The notes: generated by a model not told the origin, from the sequence alone. DNA of 64,000 nt from Mesorhizobium loti (GCF_001510895.1 NZ_LPWA01000142.1:124001-188000), one strand, 5' to 3'; positions 8,582 to 17,017 are shown, counted from the first letter of the stretch. Numbers and translations are program-made.

Positions 8582-9118
8582 TCAAGGTCCGCCTTCCCTA
8601 ATGGCAGCAACGGTCCGTCTGTAGAGTTCAGCCATCGACTCTTCGAAGCAGCAGAAAGTAACGGTTTCCGGCAGCGCGTTCTTTCGCAGGAAATCACTTA
8701 CGACGCCCGCAGCAATGCCGGTCGCCTCGCCCTTCGGATAACGATAGATACCGGTCGAGATCGCCGGAAAAGCAACCGTCCGGCAGTCATGGTCGCGGGC
8801 AATTTCGAGCGAGCGCCGGTAGCAGGAGGCAAGCAACTCCGCCTCGCCCTTGCCGCCGCCTTGCCAGACCGGTCCGACCGTGTGGATGACAAAGCGTGCC
8901 GGCAGCCTGTAGCCCTTGGTCAGCTTGGCATCGCCAGTCTTGCAGCCATGAAGCATGCGGCATTCGGCCACCAGTTCGGGACCGGCCGCCCGGTGAATGG
9001 CGCCATCGACGCCGCCGCCACCGAGCAGCGAGGAGTTGGCGGCGTTGACGATGGCATCGACCTTAAGCTTGGTGATGTCGCCGGTGTGAACGCGGATCCT
9101 GTCGCCGAGAGTGCCCAT
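8582..9118 (-). CDS. Macrodomain protein, O-acetyl-ADP-ribose deacetylase type
   Basis: About 178 residues, a single macrodomain of YmdB/MacroD type: VHTGDITKLKVDAIVNAAN, then LLGGGGVDGAIHRAAG and, later, FPAISTGIYRYPKGEA, the loops that bind ADP-ribose. Such enzymes hydrolyse O-acetyl-ADP-ribose and some ADP-ribosyl esters. The ATG at 9118 has AGGA 7 nt upstream. A GTG at 9124 would overlap the mccB stop (GTGA) and is an alternative start. It lies inside the leucine-degradation operon between mccB and mccA, an unusual neighbour. Confidence 0.92.
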   Translation of the reverse strand: MGTLGDRIRVHTGDITKLKVDAIVNAANSSLLGGGGVDGAIHRAAGPELVAECRMLHGCKTGDAKLTKGYRLPARFVIHTVGPVWQGGGKGEAELLASCYRRSLEIARDHDCRTVAFPAISTGIYRYPKGEATGIAAGVVSDFLRKNALPETVTFCCFEESMAELYRRTVAAIREGGP

Positions 9119-9120
9119 CG

Positions 9121-10728
9121 TCACATCCTGAACACGCCGAATTTCGTCTCCTCGATCCCGGCATTGAGCGCGGCCGAAAGGCTGAGCGCCAAGACCTCGC
9201 GCGTCTTTGCCGGATCGATGATGCCGTCGTCCCAGAGCCGTGCCGAGGAATAGAGCGGATGGCCCTCATGCTCGTATTTCATCAGGATCGGCTTGCGGAA
9301 TTTCGCTTCCTCCTCGGCGCTCCATTCGCCGCCCTTGCGCTCGATGCCTTCGCGCTTGACCATGGCGAGCACCGTCGCCGCCTGCTCGCCGCCCATCACC
9401 GAGATGCGCGCGTTCGGCCACATCCATAGGAAACGCGGCGAATAGGCGCGGCCGCACATGCCGTAATTGCCGGCACCGAAGGAGCCGCCGATGATGACCG
9501 TAAGCTTGGGCACGCGCGCCGTGGCGACCGCCGTGACCAGCTTGGCCCCATCCTTGGCGATGCCGCCGGCCTCGTACTTTCGCCCGACCATGAAGCCGGT
9601 GATGTTCTGCAGGAAGATCAGCGGAATGCCGCGCTGGCAGCAGAGCTCGATGAAATGTGCGCCTTTCAACGCGCTTTCGGAAAAAAGCACGCCATTGTTG
9701 CCGAGGATGCCGACCGGCATGCCGTAGAGATGGGCAAAGCCGGTGACCAACGTCGTGCCGTAATTCTGCTTGAACTCGTCGAATTCGGAACCGTCGACGA
9801 GACGCGCGATCACCTCGCGCACGTCGTAGGGCTGGCGCAAATCCGTCGGCACGATGCCGTAGAGTTCATGCGGGTCGTGAAGCGGTGGAATCGGTTTCTG
9901 CAAGTTCATGCTTCCGGCCTTGTTCCGATTCAGGTTCTTGATGATGCGCCGGCAAATCGCCAAGGCGTGTTCGTCATCCATGGCGTAGTGGTCGGCGACG
10001 CCGGAAAGCCTGGTGTGGACATCGGCGCCGCCGAGTTCCTCGGCGCTGACATCCTCGCCGGTGGCGGCCTTCACCAACGGCGGGCCGCCGAGAAAAATGG
10101 TCGCCTGGTTGCGCACCATGATCGTCTCGTCCGACATCGCCGGCACATAGGCGCCGCCCGCCGTGCAGGAACCCATGACGCAGGCGATCTGGGGGATGCC
10201 CGCCGCCGACATGTTGGCCTGGTTATAGAAGATGCGGCCGAAATGCTCGCGGTCCGGAAAAACCTCGTCCTGGTTGGGCAAATTGGCGCCGCCACTGTCG
10301 ACCAGATAGACACAAGGCAGCTTGTTTTGCAGCGCGATCTCCTGCGCGCGCAGATGCTTCTTCACCGTCAGCGGATAATAGGTGCCGCCCTTCACCGTGG
10401 CGTCGTTGACGACGACCATGACCTCGGTGCCCTCGACGCGCCCTATGCCGGTGATGATGCCTGCGGCGGGAACGTCTTCGCCATACATCGACCACGCCGC
10501 GAACTGGCCGACCTCGAGGAAGGGCGAACCGGTGTCGAGCAGCTGCGCCAGCCGCTCGCGCGGCAGCAGCTTGCCGCGGCCCTGGTGGCGCTCGCGCGCC
10601 TCTTCCGAGCCACCGCGCTCGATGCCGGCTGCCTTCTCGGCGAAGTCGGCGACGAGCGCCCGCATGCGCTCCGCATTGGCGCGGAAGCTGTCGGAGGAGG
10701 GGGATATCTGGGAGGTGAGGGCGGGCAT
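9121..10728 (-). CDS. mccB: Methylcrotonyl-CoA carboxylase beta (carboxyltransferase) subunit
   Basis: 535 residues, standard for MccB. It transfers CO2 from carboxybiotin on MccA to 3-methylcrotonyl-CoA. Crotonase-like carboxyltransferase halves are visible: PCVYLVDSGGANLPNQDEVF (N half), GSCTAGGAYVPAMSDE, and GSFGAGNYGMCGRAYSPRF with FLWMWPNARISVMGGEQAA (C half). It is transcribed leftwards, downstream of ivd. The hicAB pair on the other strand fills the gap to ivd, and the hicAB -35 element overlaps the mccB start region. Confidence 0.95.
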   Translation of the reverse strand: MPALTSQISPSSDSFRANAERMRALVADFAEKAAGIERGGSEEARERHQGRGKLLPRERLAQLLDTGSPFLEVGQFAAWSMYGEDVPAAGIITGIGRVEGTEVMVVVNDATVKGGTYYPLTVKKHLRAQEIALQNKLPCVYLVDSGGANLPNQDEVFPDREHFGRIFYNQANMSAAGIPQIACVMGSCTAGGAYVPAMSDETIMVRNQATIFLGGPPLVKAATGEDVSAEELGGADVHTRLSGVADHYAMDDEHALAICRRIIKNLNRNKAGSMNLQKPIPPLHDPHELYGIVPTDLRQPYDVREVIARLVDGSEFDEFKQNYGTTLVTGFAHLYGMPVGILGNNGVLFSESALKGAHFIELCCQRGIPLIFLQNITGFMVGRKYEAGGIAKDGAKLVTAVATARVPKLTVIIGGSFGAGNYGMCGRAYSPRFLWMWPNARISVMGGEQAATVLAMVKREGIERKGGEWSAEEEAKFRKPILMKYEHEGHPLYSSARLWDDGIIDPAKTREVLALSLSAALNAGIEETKFGVFRM

Positions 10729-10764
10729 TGACGAACCTCAGATGATATCATATTTTAGTATCAT
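10728..10764 (+). promoter_or_regulatory. Probable hicAB promoter with overlapping operator
   Basis: TTGACG (10728-10733), 17 bp, then TATTTT (10751-10756) resembles a sigma-70 promoter. The perfect palindrome ATGATATCAT (10742-10751) and a further TATCAT (10759-10764) overlap the -10 region. Toxin-antitoxin operons are usually repressed through such palindromes by the antitoxin, and HicB has a C-terminal DNA-binding segment. Inferred from sequence only. Confidence 0.6.
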
Positions 10765-10816
10765 TTCGGGCTCTCGCCCTGCCCCCAAGAGGAGTCGACC
10801 ATCAGGGCGAAAAGTC

Positions 10817-11071
10817 ATGAAGGCAGCGCATCGGCAGACGCTGGACAAGATATTTGCAAATCCGGTTAGCACATCGATCAAATGGCGAGATGTCGAGGCT
10901 TTGCTGGTTGCGCTCGGCGCGCGAGTATCGGAAGGACGCGGGTCGCGGGTCCGCTTCACATTGAACGGGATAACGCTTCGAGTGCATCGACCGCATCCAT
11001 CGCCGGATACGAAAGCGTACGTGGTCCGAGAGATCAGGACTTTCCTAATAGAGTCAGGTGTTGAGCTATGA
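10817..11071 (+). CDS. hicA: HicA-family mRNA interferase toxin
   Basis: 84 residues with the HicA dsRBD-like fold: IKWRDVEALLVALGARVSEG, then GSRVRFTLNGITLRVHRPHP and AYVVREIRTFLIESGVEL. The HRPHP motif is typical of this subfamily. The His of the classic GSH motif is Arg here. HicA cleaves mRNA and is neutralised by HicB. It overlaps hicB by ATGA. Base composition is less GC-rich than in the flanking ivd and mccB genes, suggesting acquisition. Confidence 0.9.
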   Translation: MKAAHRQTLDKIFANPVSTSIKWRDVEALLVALGARVSEGRGSRVRFTLNGITLRVHRPHPSPDTKAYVVREIRTFLIESGVEL

Positions 11072-11436
11072 AGCCCTACAAGGGATATCTGGGAACGATC
11101 GAGTTCGATGAAAACGATGTTGTGTTTCACGGTCGTATCGTGGGTATTCGCGACATCTTCACATACGAAGCCGATTCGGCGGAAGAATTGCTGAAGGCTT
11201 TTCATGAATGTGTCGACGACTACCTCGAATTTTGCGCCGAACAGAACAAGGAGCCAGAAAGGCCTTTTTCTGGCAAACTCGCCCTGCGCACCACGCCGGA
11301 AGTCCATCGTCTTGTCAGCCGAGCGGCCTCCAGCGACGGCAAATCCATTAATCAATGGGTGTCGGACACGCTTGCCGAAGCGGCCCGTAAGCGGATCGAC
11401 GAAGGCTCGACGAAAGTGACAAGCCGAGCGCACTAG
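11068..11436 (+). CDS. hicB: HicB-family antitoxin
   Basis: 122 residues. An N-terminal HicB partial RNase H-like fold (GYLGTIEFDENDVVFHGRIV, then DSAEELLKAFHECVDDYLEF) is followed by a C-terminal ribbon-helix-helix segment (LALRTTPEVHRLVSRAA, SINQWVSDTLAEAA) that should bind the operator upstream of hicA. Its stop overlaps the stop region of the convergent ivd gene by 4 bp, so the pair fits the gap between ivd and mccB with no spare sequence on that side. Confidence 0.92.
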   Translation: MKPYKGYLGTIEFDENDVVFHGRIVGIRDIFTYEADSAEELLKAFHECVDDYLEFCAEQNKEPERPFSGKLALRTTPEVHRLVSRAASSDGKSINQWVSDTLAEAARKRIDEGSTKVTSRAH

Positions 11437-12596
11437 ACCCCCTCCTCCATGATCTCGCGGCCGATCAGCCAGCGGCGGATCTCACTGGTGCCGGCGCCGA
11501 TCTCGTAGAGCTTGGCGTCGCGCAGCAGGCGGCCGGTCGGATAGTCGTTGATATAGCCGTTGCCGCCGAGCAACTGGATGGCGTCGAGCGCCATCTGCGT
11601 CGCCTTTTCGGCCGCGAACAGCACGCAGCCGGCAGCGTCCTTGCGTGTGGTCTCGCCGCGGTCGCAGGCGCCAGCCACTGCGTAGACATAGGCGCGGGCG
11701 GCGTTCATCGTCGTATACATGTCGGCAAGCTTGCCCTGCACCAGCTGAAAACTGCCGATCGGCTGGCCGAACTGCTTGCGCTCGTGCACGTAAGGGATGG
11801 CGACGTCGAGGCAGGCCGCCATCAGACCGATCGGGCCGCCGGAGAGCACCGCGCGCTCATAATCGAGGCCCGACATCAGCACCTCGACGCCGCGCCCTTC
11901 CTCATGCAGCACATTCTCGAACGGCACCTCGACATTCTCGAACACCAGTTCGCCGGTGTTGGAGCCGCGCATGCCGAGCTTGTCGAGCTTTTGCGCCACT
12001 GAAAAACCTGCCATCGCTTTCTCGACGATGAAAGCGGTGATCCCGCGCGAATGGCGCTCCGGGTCGGTCTTGGCATAGACGACAAGCGTCCCGGCATCGG
12101 GGCCGTTGGTGATCCACATTTTCGAGCCGTTGAGCACGTAGCGGTCGTTTCGCTTTTCGGCGCGCAGGCGGAGCGACACCACATCCGAGCCGGCGCCGGG
12201 CTCCGACATCGCCAGCGCGCCGACCGTCTCGCCGCTGCACAGCGTCGGCAGGTATTTTTCCTTCTGCGCCGGCGTCGCCCAGCGGTTGATCTGGTTGACG
12301 CAGAGGTTGGAATGCGCGCCGTAGGAAAGGCCGACCGAGGCCGACGCGCGCGAAATCTCCTCCATCGCCACGACATGCGCGAGATAGCCCATGCCGCTGC
12401 CGCCGAAATCCGGATCGGCGGTGATGCCGAGCAGGCCGAGCGCGCCGAGTTCGGTCCACAGATGCGCCGGGAATTCGTTGGAACGGTCGATGTCGGCGGC
12501 GATCGGCGCGATCCTGTCCTGGGCGAAGCGCCGCACCAGGTCGCGCAGCGCCTCGACGTCGGCATCAAGCCCGAAGTTCAGCGTATTGGTGTACAT
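11433..12596 (-). CDS. ivd: Isovaleryl-CoA dehydrogenase
   Basis: 387 residues, an acyl-CoA dehydrogenase with FAD/substrate motifs ALAMSEPGAGSDVVSLRLRA and KMWITNG, and the isovaleryl-specific catalytic Glu context GLDYERAVLSGGPIG. The C-terminal DAIQLLGGNGYINDYPTGRL is the FAD-contacting segment. It oxidises isovaleryl-CoA to 3-methylcrotonyl-CoA, the substrate of MccAB. GGAGG lies 6 nt before the ATG. Together with tetR upstream and mccBA downstream it forms the leucine catabolic unit. Confidence 0.95.
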   Translation of the reverse strand: MYTNTLNFGLDADVEALRDLVRRFAQDRIAPIAADIDRSNEFPAHLWTELGALGLLGITADPDFGGSGMGYLAHVVAMEEISRASASVGLSYGAHSNLCVNQINRWATPAQKEKYLPTLCSGETVGALAMSEPGAGSDVVSLRLRAEKRNDRYVLNGSKMWITNGPDAGTLVVYAKTDPERHSRGITAFIVEKAMAGFSVAQKLDKLGMRGSNTGELVFENVEVPFENVLHEEGRGVEVLMSGLDYERAVLSGGPIGLMAACLDVAIPYVHERKQFGQPIGSFQLVQGKLADMYTTMNAARAYVYAVAGACDRGETTRKDAAGCVLFAAEKATQMALDAIQLLGGNGYINDYPTGRLLRDAKLYEIGAGTSEIRRWLIGREIMEEGV

Positions 12597-12611
12597 GCCG
12601 TTCCTCCCTGC

Positions 12612-12690
12612 GCTTCACCCCGAAATCGGCTTCGATTTTCGCAAGGGATCATGCGCGAAATCAAAGTGCAGCAGCGTCCTTCACGCGTTC
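12612..12690. repeat. Palindromic repeat overlapping the tetR 3' end
   Basis: A family B-like composite. A hairpin (CGAAATC...GATTTTCG, about 12620-12641) is followed by CATGCGCGAAATCAAAG and a segment similar to that following the repeat at 16919-16960. The distal part runs into the coding sequence, so the last residues of the TetR protein (about VKDAAAL) are encoded by repeat sequence. Confidence 0.55.
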
Positions 12691-13311
12691 GGACGGACGC
12701 GCGGGGCTCTCGGCGTCGATCTTCGCGCCGACGAGCCGCATTGTCATCGAAAGATATGTCGTGGTGACCTCGGCGATCGACAGCCGCTCGCCCGGCCGAA
12801 ACCAGACGATGACGCCGGTCATCATCTGGATCAGCGCCATGGCGGTGAGCCCGACATCGTCGATCTCGAAGACGCCGGCTTCCGCGCCGTCGCGCAGGAT
12901 CGCGCGCAATTCCTTCTCATAGGCCGTGCGCAGCTTGAGGATCTGCGTCAGCCGCTCATGCGAGAGGCTGCGCAATTCCATGTTGGAGACATGGGTGGCG
13001 TGGCGCCGCTCGATATGGAAGGCAATGTGGTTCTCGACATAGGCAGCGAGCCGCGATGCCGGGTCGGCCGTTGCCGGGCGCGCCGCGTTCCAGGCTTCCA
13101 GCAAGCCCTCCATGTGCTCGCGCATCAGCGTGAACAGAAGATCCTCCTTGGTCGGGAAGTAGCGGTAGAGCGCAGCGGCCTGCACGCCGACTTCCGTTCC
13201 CAACTGGCGCATCGACATCGCCTCGTAGCCGAGGCGCGCGATCAGGCTGACCGCCGCTTCGCGGACGGCCGCCTCGGTTTTTTCCCCGTCGGAGCCTGTG
13301 GTGCGTGCCAT
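12661..13311 (-). CDS. TetR/AcrR-family regulator, probably of leucine degradation
   Basis: 216 residues from ATG 13311 (ribosome site GAGG). The N-terminal helix-turn-helix is AAVSLIARLGYEAMSMRQLG with ALYRYFPTKEDLLF (about 15-65), followed by a ligand-binding helical domain. It is the first gene of the leftward tetR-ivd-mccB unit, and TetR proteins (LiuQ) are known to control leucine/isovalerate genes in proteobacteria. An acyl-CoA intermediate as inducer is inference. An in-frame TTG at 13350 would put the start inside the operator, so it is rejected. Confidence 0.87.
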   Translation of the reverse strand: MARTTGSDGEKTEAAVREAAVSLIARLGYEAMSMRQLGTEVGVQAAALYRYFPTKEDLLFTLMREHMEGLLEAWNAARPATADPASRLAAYVENHIAFHIERRHATHVSNMELRSLSHERLTQILKLRTAYEKELRAILRDGAEAGVFEIDDVGLTAMALIQMMTGVIVWFRPGERLSIAEVTTTYLSMTMRLVGAKIDAESPARPSERVKDAAAL

Positions 13312-13340
13312 AGTTGCCTCTGCGTGAATAATAATAAAAC

Positions 13341-13348
13341 GAACGTTC
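13341..13348. promoter_or_regulatory. Candidate TetR operator
   Basis: The perfect 8-bp palindrome GAACGTTC lies within AACGAACGTTCAAT, 29 bp upstream of the tetR start. CGAACGTTCG-like cores are typical TetR/PsrA-type operators. Its place in the tetR leader suggests autoregulation. It was not seen upstream of ivd. Confidence 0.55.
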
Positions 13349-13372
13349 AATTAATTCAAGCGTTGAAGCTCT

Positions 13373-13432
13373 GATCTCCCCCCTTGTGGGGGAGATGCCC
13401 GGCAGGGCAGAGGGGGGCGCTGTCCCGCCGGC
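13373..13432. repeat. RIME-like single unit
   Basis: One copy of the unit of about 60 bp described at 8428-8489, here alone rather than as an inverted pair. It lies in the tetR-acylphosphatase gap. Confidence 0.8.
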
Positions 13433-13516
13433 CTTCTAGATGATTGATATCGCTTGCCAGCTTATATTGTCGGCGCTCGACGTCTGACCGGACGCCGGCG
13501 CAGCCGCTTTCGCCAA

Positions 13517-13798
13517 TCACACAACGATTCTGAAGTCGGCAGGCGCGTCGTCGGCAGTTTCCTCGACCTCGACAGCCGAGACCAGCGCGCCTCGAGGCCC
13601 TTGCCAAAGGCGGTCTGTCATGGCGTCGACCGCGGCGTCGGCGCCGGCGATGAGCGCCGTGACCGAGCCGTCGCTCTCATTGCGCACCCAACCCGTCACG
13701 CCAAGACGAATGGCTTCGCCGCGCACCCAGACCCGGTAGCTCACGCCTTGCACCATGCCGGAAATGCGTGCCCGAACGACTCTCTGTCCGCCTTGCAT
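13517..13798 (-). CDS. acyP: Acylphosphatase
   Basis: 93 residues from ATG 13798, with AGGAG about 10 nt upstream. It has the family signatures GMVQGVSYRVWVRGEA (catalytic Arg about 22) and GWVRNESDGSV (catalytic Asn about 40). The enzyme hydrolyses acyl phosphates such as acetyl or carbamoyl phosphate in the cytoplasm. The frame stays open further upstream, but that extension is low complexity and lies outside the conserved domain. Confidence 0.92.
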   Translation of the reverse strand: MQGGQRVVRARISGMVQGVSYRVWVRGEAIRLGVTGWVRNESDGSVTALIAGADAAVDAMTDRLWQGPRGALVSAVEVEETADDAPADFRIVV

Positions 13799-13886
13799 TG
13801 CCCACGCTCCTGCTCGACGCCACCATTCGGAATCTGGCACGGAAAGGGACAAAGGCAACAGTTTCCCGCTGAGTAGCGGGGGCGGG

Positions 13887-14999
13887 TTAGTTCCCCCTCG
13901 CCGCCGCCAGCGCGCCTGGCAATTCCTCGCCGAAGATGTCGAGCTCGTGGTCGAGACCGACGCTGACCCTGATGCAGCGGTCGAGCCGTGGAGCCATCGG
14001 CTTGCGGATGAAGACATCGCGCGAGAGGAGCGCCTGCATCACCTTCAGCGCGAAAGCGCCGTCGCGGCAGCAGTCAATGGTGACGAAATTGGTGGCTGAC
14101 GGCAGCGGCTTCAGGCCGTTTTGCTCGGCGATCGCCGCGATGCGGCGGCGCCCGGCCGCCACCCGCGCCACCACCGAATTCAGATAGGCTTGGTCGGCCA
14201 GCGCCTCGAGGCCGGCGATCTGCGCCATGCGGCTGACGCCATAGTGGTTGCGGATCTTCTCGAAGTCGCGGATCACCTCGCGTTCCGCCACCGCATAGCC
14301 GCAGCGAATGCCGGCCAGCCCGTAAGCCTTGGAGAAGGTGCGCATGCGCACAACGTTCGGCCGCGAAACATCGATCGGCGGCAGCGCCGAGGCGGGTCCT
14401 AACTCCCCATAGGCTTCGTCCAGCACCAGCATGGTGGTTTCCGGCAACGCCTCGATGAAGCGAATGACGTCAGGCGCCTCCCACCAGCTTCCCATCGGAT
14501 TGTCGGGATTGGAGAGATAGACGAGCGGCGCCTTTTCCCGGGCGACGGCGGCAAGCAGCCCGTCGAGATCCTCCTTGTCGTTGGCGTAGGGCACCGTCAC
14601 CAACCGGCCGCCGACGCCGGCGATGTGGAAGTTGAAGGTGGGGTAGGCGCCGAGCGAGGTCACCACCGCATCGCCCGGCGCGACATACATGCGGGCGACC
14701 AGGCCAAGCAGCCCGTCAATGCCTTCGCCAACGACGACATTTTCGACGCCGACATTGTGATGCGCGGCCGCCGCCACCTTCAGGTCGTAGTTATCGGGGT
14801 CGCAATACATCCACTGGTCGCGCGCGACGCTCTCCATGCGGGCAATGACGCGCGGCGAGGGGCCAAAACTGCTTTCATTGGCGCCGATGCGGGCGCGGAA
14901 AGGCCGGCCGCGCTCGCGCTCCTGCGCCTCCGGCCCGACGAACGGCACCGTGGTGGGAAGCGCGCCGATGATCGGCGTAAGAGGAGGGCGCTGACGCAT
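13887..14999 (-). CDS. PLP-dependent aminotransferase, HisC-like
   Basis: 370 residues from ATG 14999. A class I/II fold: IGANESSFGPSPRVIARM near the start, SLGAYPTFNFHIAGVGG, YLSNPDNPMGSWW, VLDEAYGELG, and the Schiff-base Lys in TFSKAYGLAGIRCGYAV. It is closest in pattern to histidinol-phosphate aminotransferase-type proteins. Since no other his gene is nearby, it may act on another amino acid (phenylalanine, tyrosine or a phosphonate analogue). The start is uncertain, because a longer frame exists upstream without a clear ribosome site. Confidence 0.85.
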   Translation of the reverse strand: MRQRPPLTPIIGALPTTVPFVGPEAQERERGRPFRARIGANESSFGPSPRVIARMESVARDQWMYCDPDNYDLKVAAAAHHNVGVENVVVGEGIDGLLGLVARMYVAPGDAVVTSLGAYPTFNFHIAGVGGRLVTVPYANDKEDLDGLLAAVAREKAPLVYLSNPDNPMGSWWEAPDVIRFIEALPETTMLVLDEAYGELGPASALPPIDVSRPNVVRMRTFSKAYGLAGIRCGYAVAEREVIRDFEKIRNHYGVSRMAQIAGLEALADQAYLNSVVARVAAGRRRIAAIAEQNGLKPLPSATNFVTIDCCRDGAFALKVMQALLSRDVFIRKPMAPRLDRCIRVSVGLDHELDIFGEELPGALAAARGN

Positions 15000-15233
15000 G
15001 GCAAAGGCTCGGTTGAGAGGAGGCTTCTTGCTAGCGCGGGCGAGGGGTGGGTGCAAGTTGGTTGACGAGGTGAAATGACCTGGCTTGACCGGCACCCGGC
15101 CGCCGGCTTTTGCAAGGTTTGCCGCTTACATAGGCCTGGTGAACGTAGCGGCGGACGCTTGCTGTCGGCCTCCGAGTTCGACGGGGGCGACGTAACGCTG
15201 GATTCTGCCAGCCGCTTTTGCTAGCGAGACGGC

Positions 15234-16910
15234 ATGAGCAACCGATTGCCGCCCGCCTGGGCAAAGCACCTGAAAACTCAATCCTCGGCTAAGGCTGCAC
15301 CGCCGAAGGCTGCACTGACGAAAGCCAAGACGCAGGCCGGTCCATCGCGAGCGCAGGCCGACGACATGCTGTTGAGGCAGGCGCTCGAGTTTCAAAAAGC
15401 TGATCAATTGCCGGAGGCCGAGGAACTCTGTCTCAAGGTTCTGACAAGAACGCCAAATCATCCGTTGGCTTTTTACATCCTGGGAACGCTCGGGCTCGGA
15501 TTCGACAACGAGAAGGCCTTGCGGTACTTCGCCCGAGCTGTCGGGGAGGAGCCGCGAAATCCTTACTACCACCTTAGCCTCGGTGAGGCCTACCTGAAGC
15601 TCAGCGAGTTTACGCCGGCAATCAGGCACTTTCAGCAGGCCTTGGCCTTGAAGCCGGATCTGGTGGAAGCGCTTTGCTCCTTGGGCAATGCTTACAAAGC
15701 ATTTGACAAGGGGGAAATGGCACTGCCGCTCTTTGAGAAGGCGCTCAAGATCGACCGGGATCATCCTGTGGCCCGGTTGGGGTTGCCTCGCGCGCTCGCA
15801 AGCCTCGGTCGTATGGATGAAGCCGCGGTTCATCTCAAAGAGGCGATAGATCGGCGCATCGCGCTGCCGGCTGCCTACAATGCACTTGTGCACACGCGCA
15901 AATTCACGGAAGAGCCGCCGGAACTTGCGGCAATTCTAGCCGAGCTTCGGGCCTTGGACCATGGATCGGAGGGGGCGGCAGAGCTCCATTCCGCCGCCGG
16001 AAAGGTATTCAACGACCTCCGTCGCTACAAGGAAGCGATGGACCAATTCAAGAAAGGGAATCAAGCCAGGGGCCAAAAATTCGATCTGGAAAACTACCGT
16101 CGCTGGGTCGATGCCATGATCGAGACCTTCACGCCCGAACTGGTGGCTTCATTGGCCGCTTATGGCAATCCCTCGGAGGTGCCTGTATTCATCGTCGGCA
16201 TGCCGCGCTCGGGCACGACGCTGACAGAGCAGATCTGCGCCAGCCATCCTGATGTTCATGGCGCCGGCGAACTCAGCAAGCTTAGACGAATGGCCAATGC
16301 GATAGGCCTCAAGGACAGCCTCGACGCAGACCTCGGCAAATCGGTCGCGACGATTACTCCCGAACTGACCAAGACGCTGGCAGCGGAGCATCTTGCCTAT
16401 CTGCTCGAGCGTGCTCCGCGCGCGCTCCGAATCGTCGACAAGATGCCTCATAATTTCGAGCTGATCGGCCTTGTCGGCATTCTGTTTCCCAACGCGCACA
16501 TCATTCATTGTGGCCGCGACGCCATAGACAATTGTATTTCCTGTTTCGTCCTGCAGTTCAGTGAAGCGCATAGCTATAGCGCGGATCTTGAGACACTGGG
16601 GCTCTACTACAGGGAATATGATCGCCTGATGCGGCATTGGAGCAAGGTCCTTCCGGGGCGCATCTTCGAAAACCAGTATGAGACACTGGTCGAAGACCAG
16701 GAGGAGCAGTCGCGCCGTCTCATAGATTACCTTGGGCTGCCTTGGGACGATGCCTGCTTGCACTTTTTTGAAAGGGATGGCTCGGTAAATACTTTCAGCC
16801 GTTGGCAGGTTCGCCAGCCGATTTACAAGTCATCCGTCAAGCGATGGAAAAATTACGAGAGCGAGATCCAGCCCCTGATCGAAGCATTGGGAGATCTGGC
16901 CGATACCTGA
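15234..16910 (+). CDS. TPR-repeat sulfotransferase family protein
   Basis: 558 residues. A basic, Ala/Lys-rich N-terminus (1-40) is followed by about five to six TPR units (about 45-300, for example YYHLSLGEAYLKLSEFTPA) and a C-terminal P-loop sulfotransferase domain. The PAPS 5'-phosphosulfate loop is VGMPRSGTTLTEQI (about 322-335) and the 3'-phosphate site is in HCGRDAIDNCISCF (about 425-438). The acceptor is unknown; the TPR part may recruit a protein or glycan. Composition is less GC-rich than in neighbours, and it stands alone, which suggests transfer. Confidence 0.88.
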   Translation: MSNRLPPAWAKHLKTQSSAKAAPPKAALTKAKTQAGPSRAQADDMLLRQALEFQKADQLPEAEELCLKVLTRTPNHPLAFYILGTLGLGFDNEKALRYFARAVGEEPRNPYYHLSLGEAYLKLSEFTPAIRHFQQALALKPDLVEALCSLGNAYKAFDKGEMALPLFEKALKIDRDHPVARLGLPRALASLGRMDEAAVHLKEAIDRRIALPAAYNALVHTRKFTEEPPELAAILAELRALDHGSEGAAELHSAAGKVFNDLRRYKEAMDQFKKGNQARGQKFDLENYRRWVDAMIETFTPELVASLAAYGNPSEVPVFIVGMPRSGTTLTEQICASHPDVHGAGELSKLRRMANAIGLKDSLDADLGKSVATITPELTKTLAAEHLAYLLERAPRALRIVDKMPHNFELIGLVGILFPNAHIIHCGRDAIDNCISCFVLQFSEAHSYSADLETLGLYYREYDRLMRHWSKVLPGRIFENQYETLVEDQEEQSRRLIDYLGLPWDDACLHFFERDGSVNTFSRWQVRQPIYKSSVKRWKNYESEIQPLIEALGDLADT

Positions 16911-16918
16911 CCTTAAGG

Positions 16919-17017
16919 CATGTCTCCCGAAAGTGGGGCCGGTTTCGGGACAAAGACATGCGTAAAATCAAAAACTAAAGCGCCCGGAGCGATTTGAAAG
17001 ATCGCGACGCGCTTTAG
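16919..17017. repeat. Composite palindromic repeat (family B plus second hairpin)
   Basis: The first palindrome, 16919-16960, has CATGTC/GACATG ends and CCCGAAA/TTTCGGG arms. The second, 16975-17017, has CTAAAGCG/CGCTTTAG arms and an inner GCGAT/ATCGC pair. It lies between the sulfotransferase stop and the porin terminator. Confidence 0.75.
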
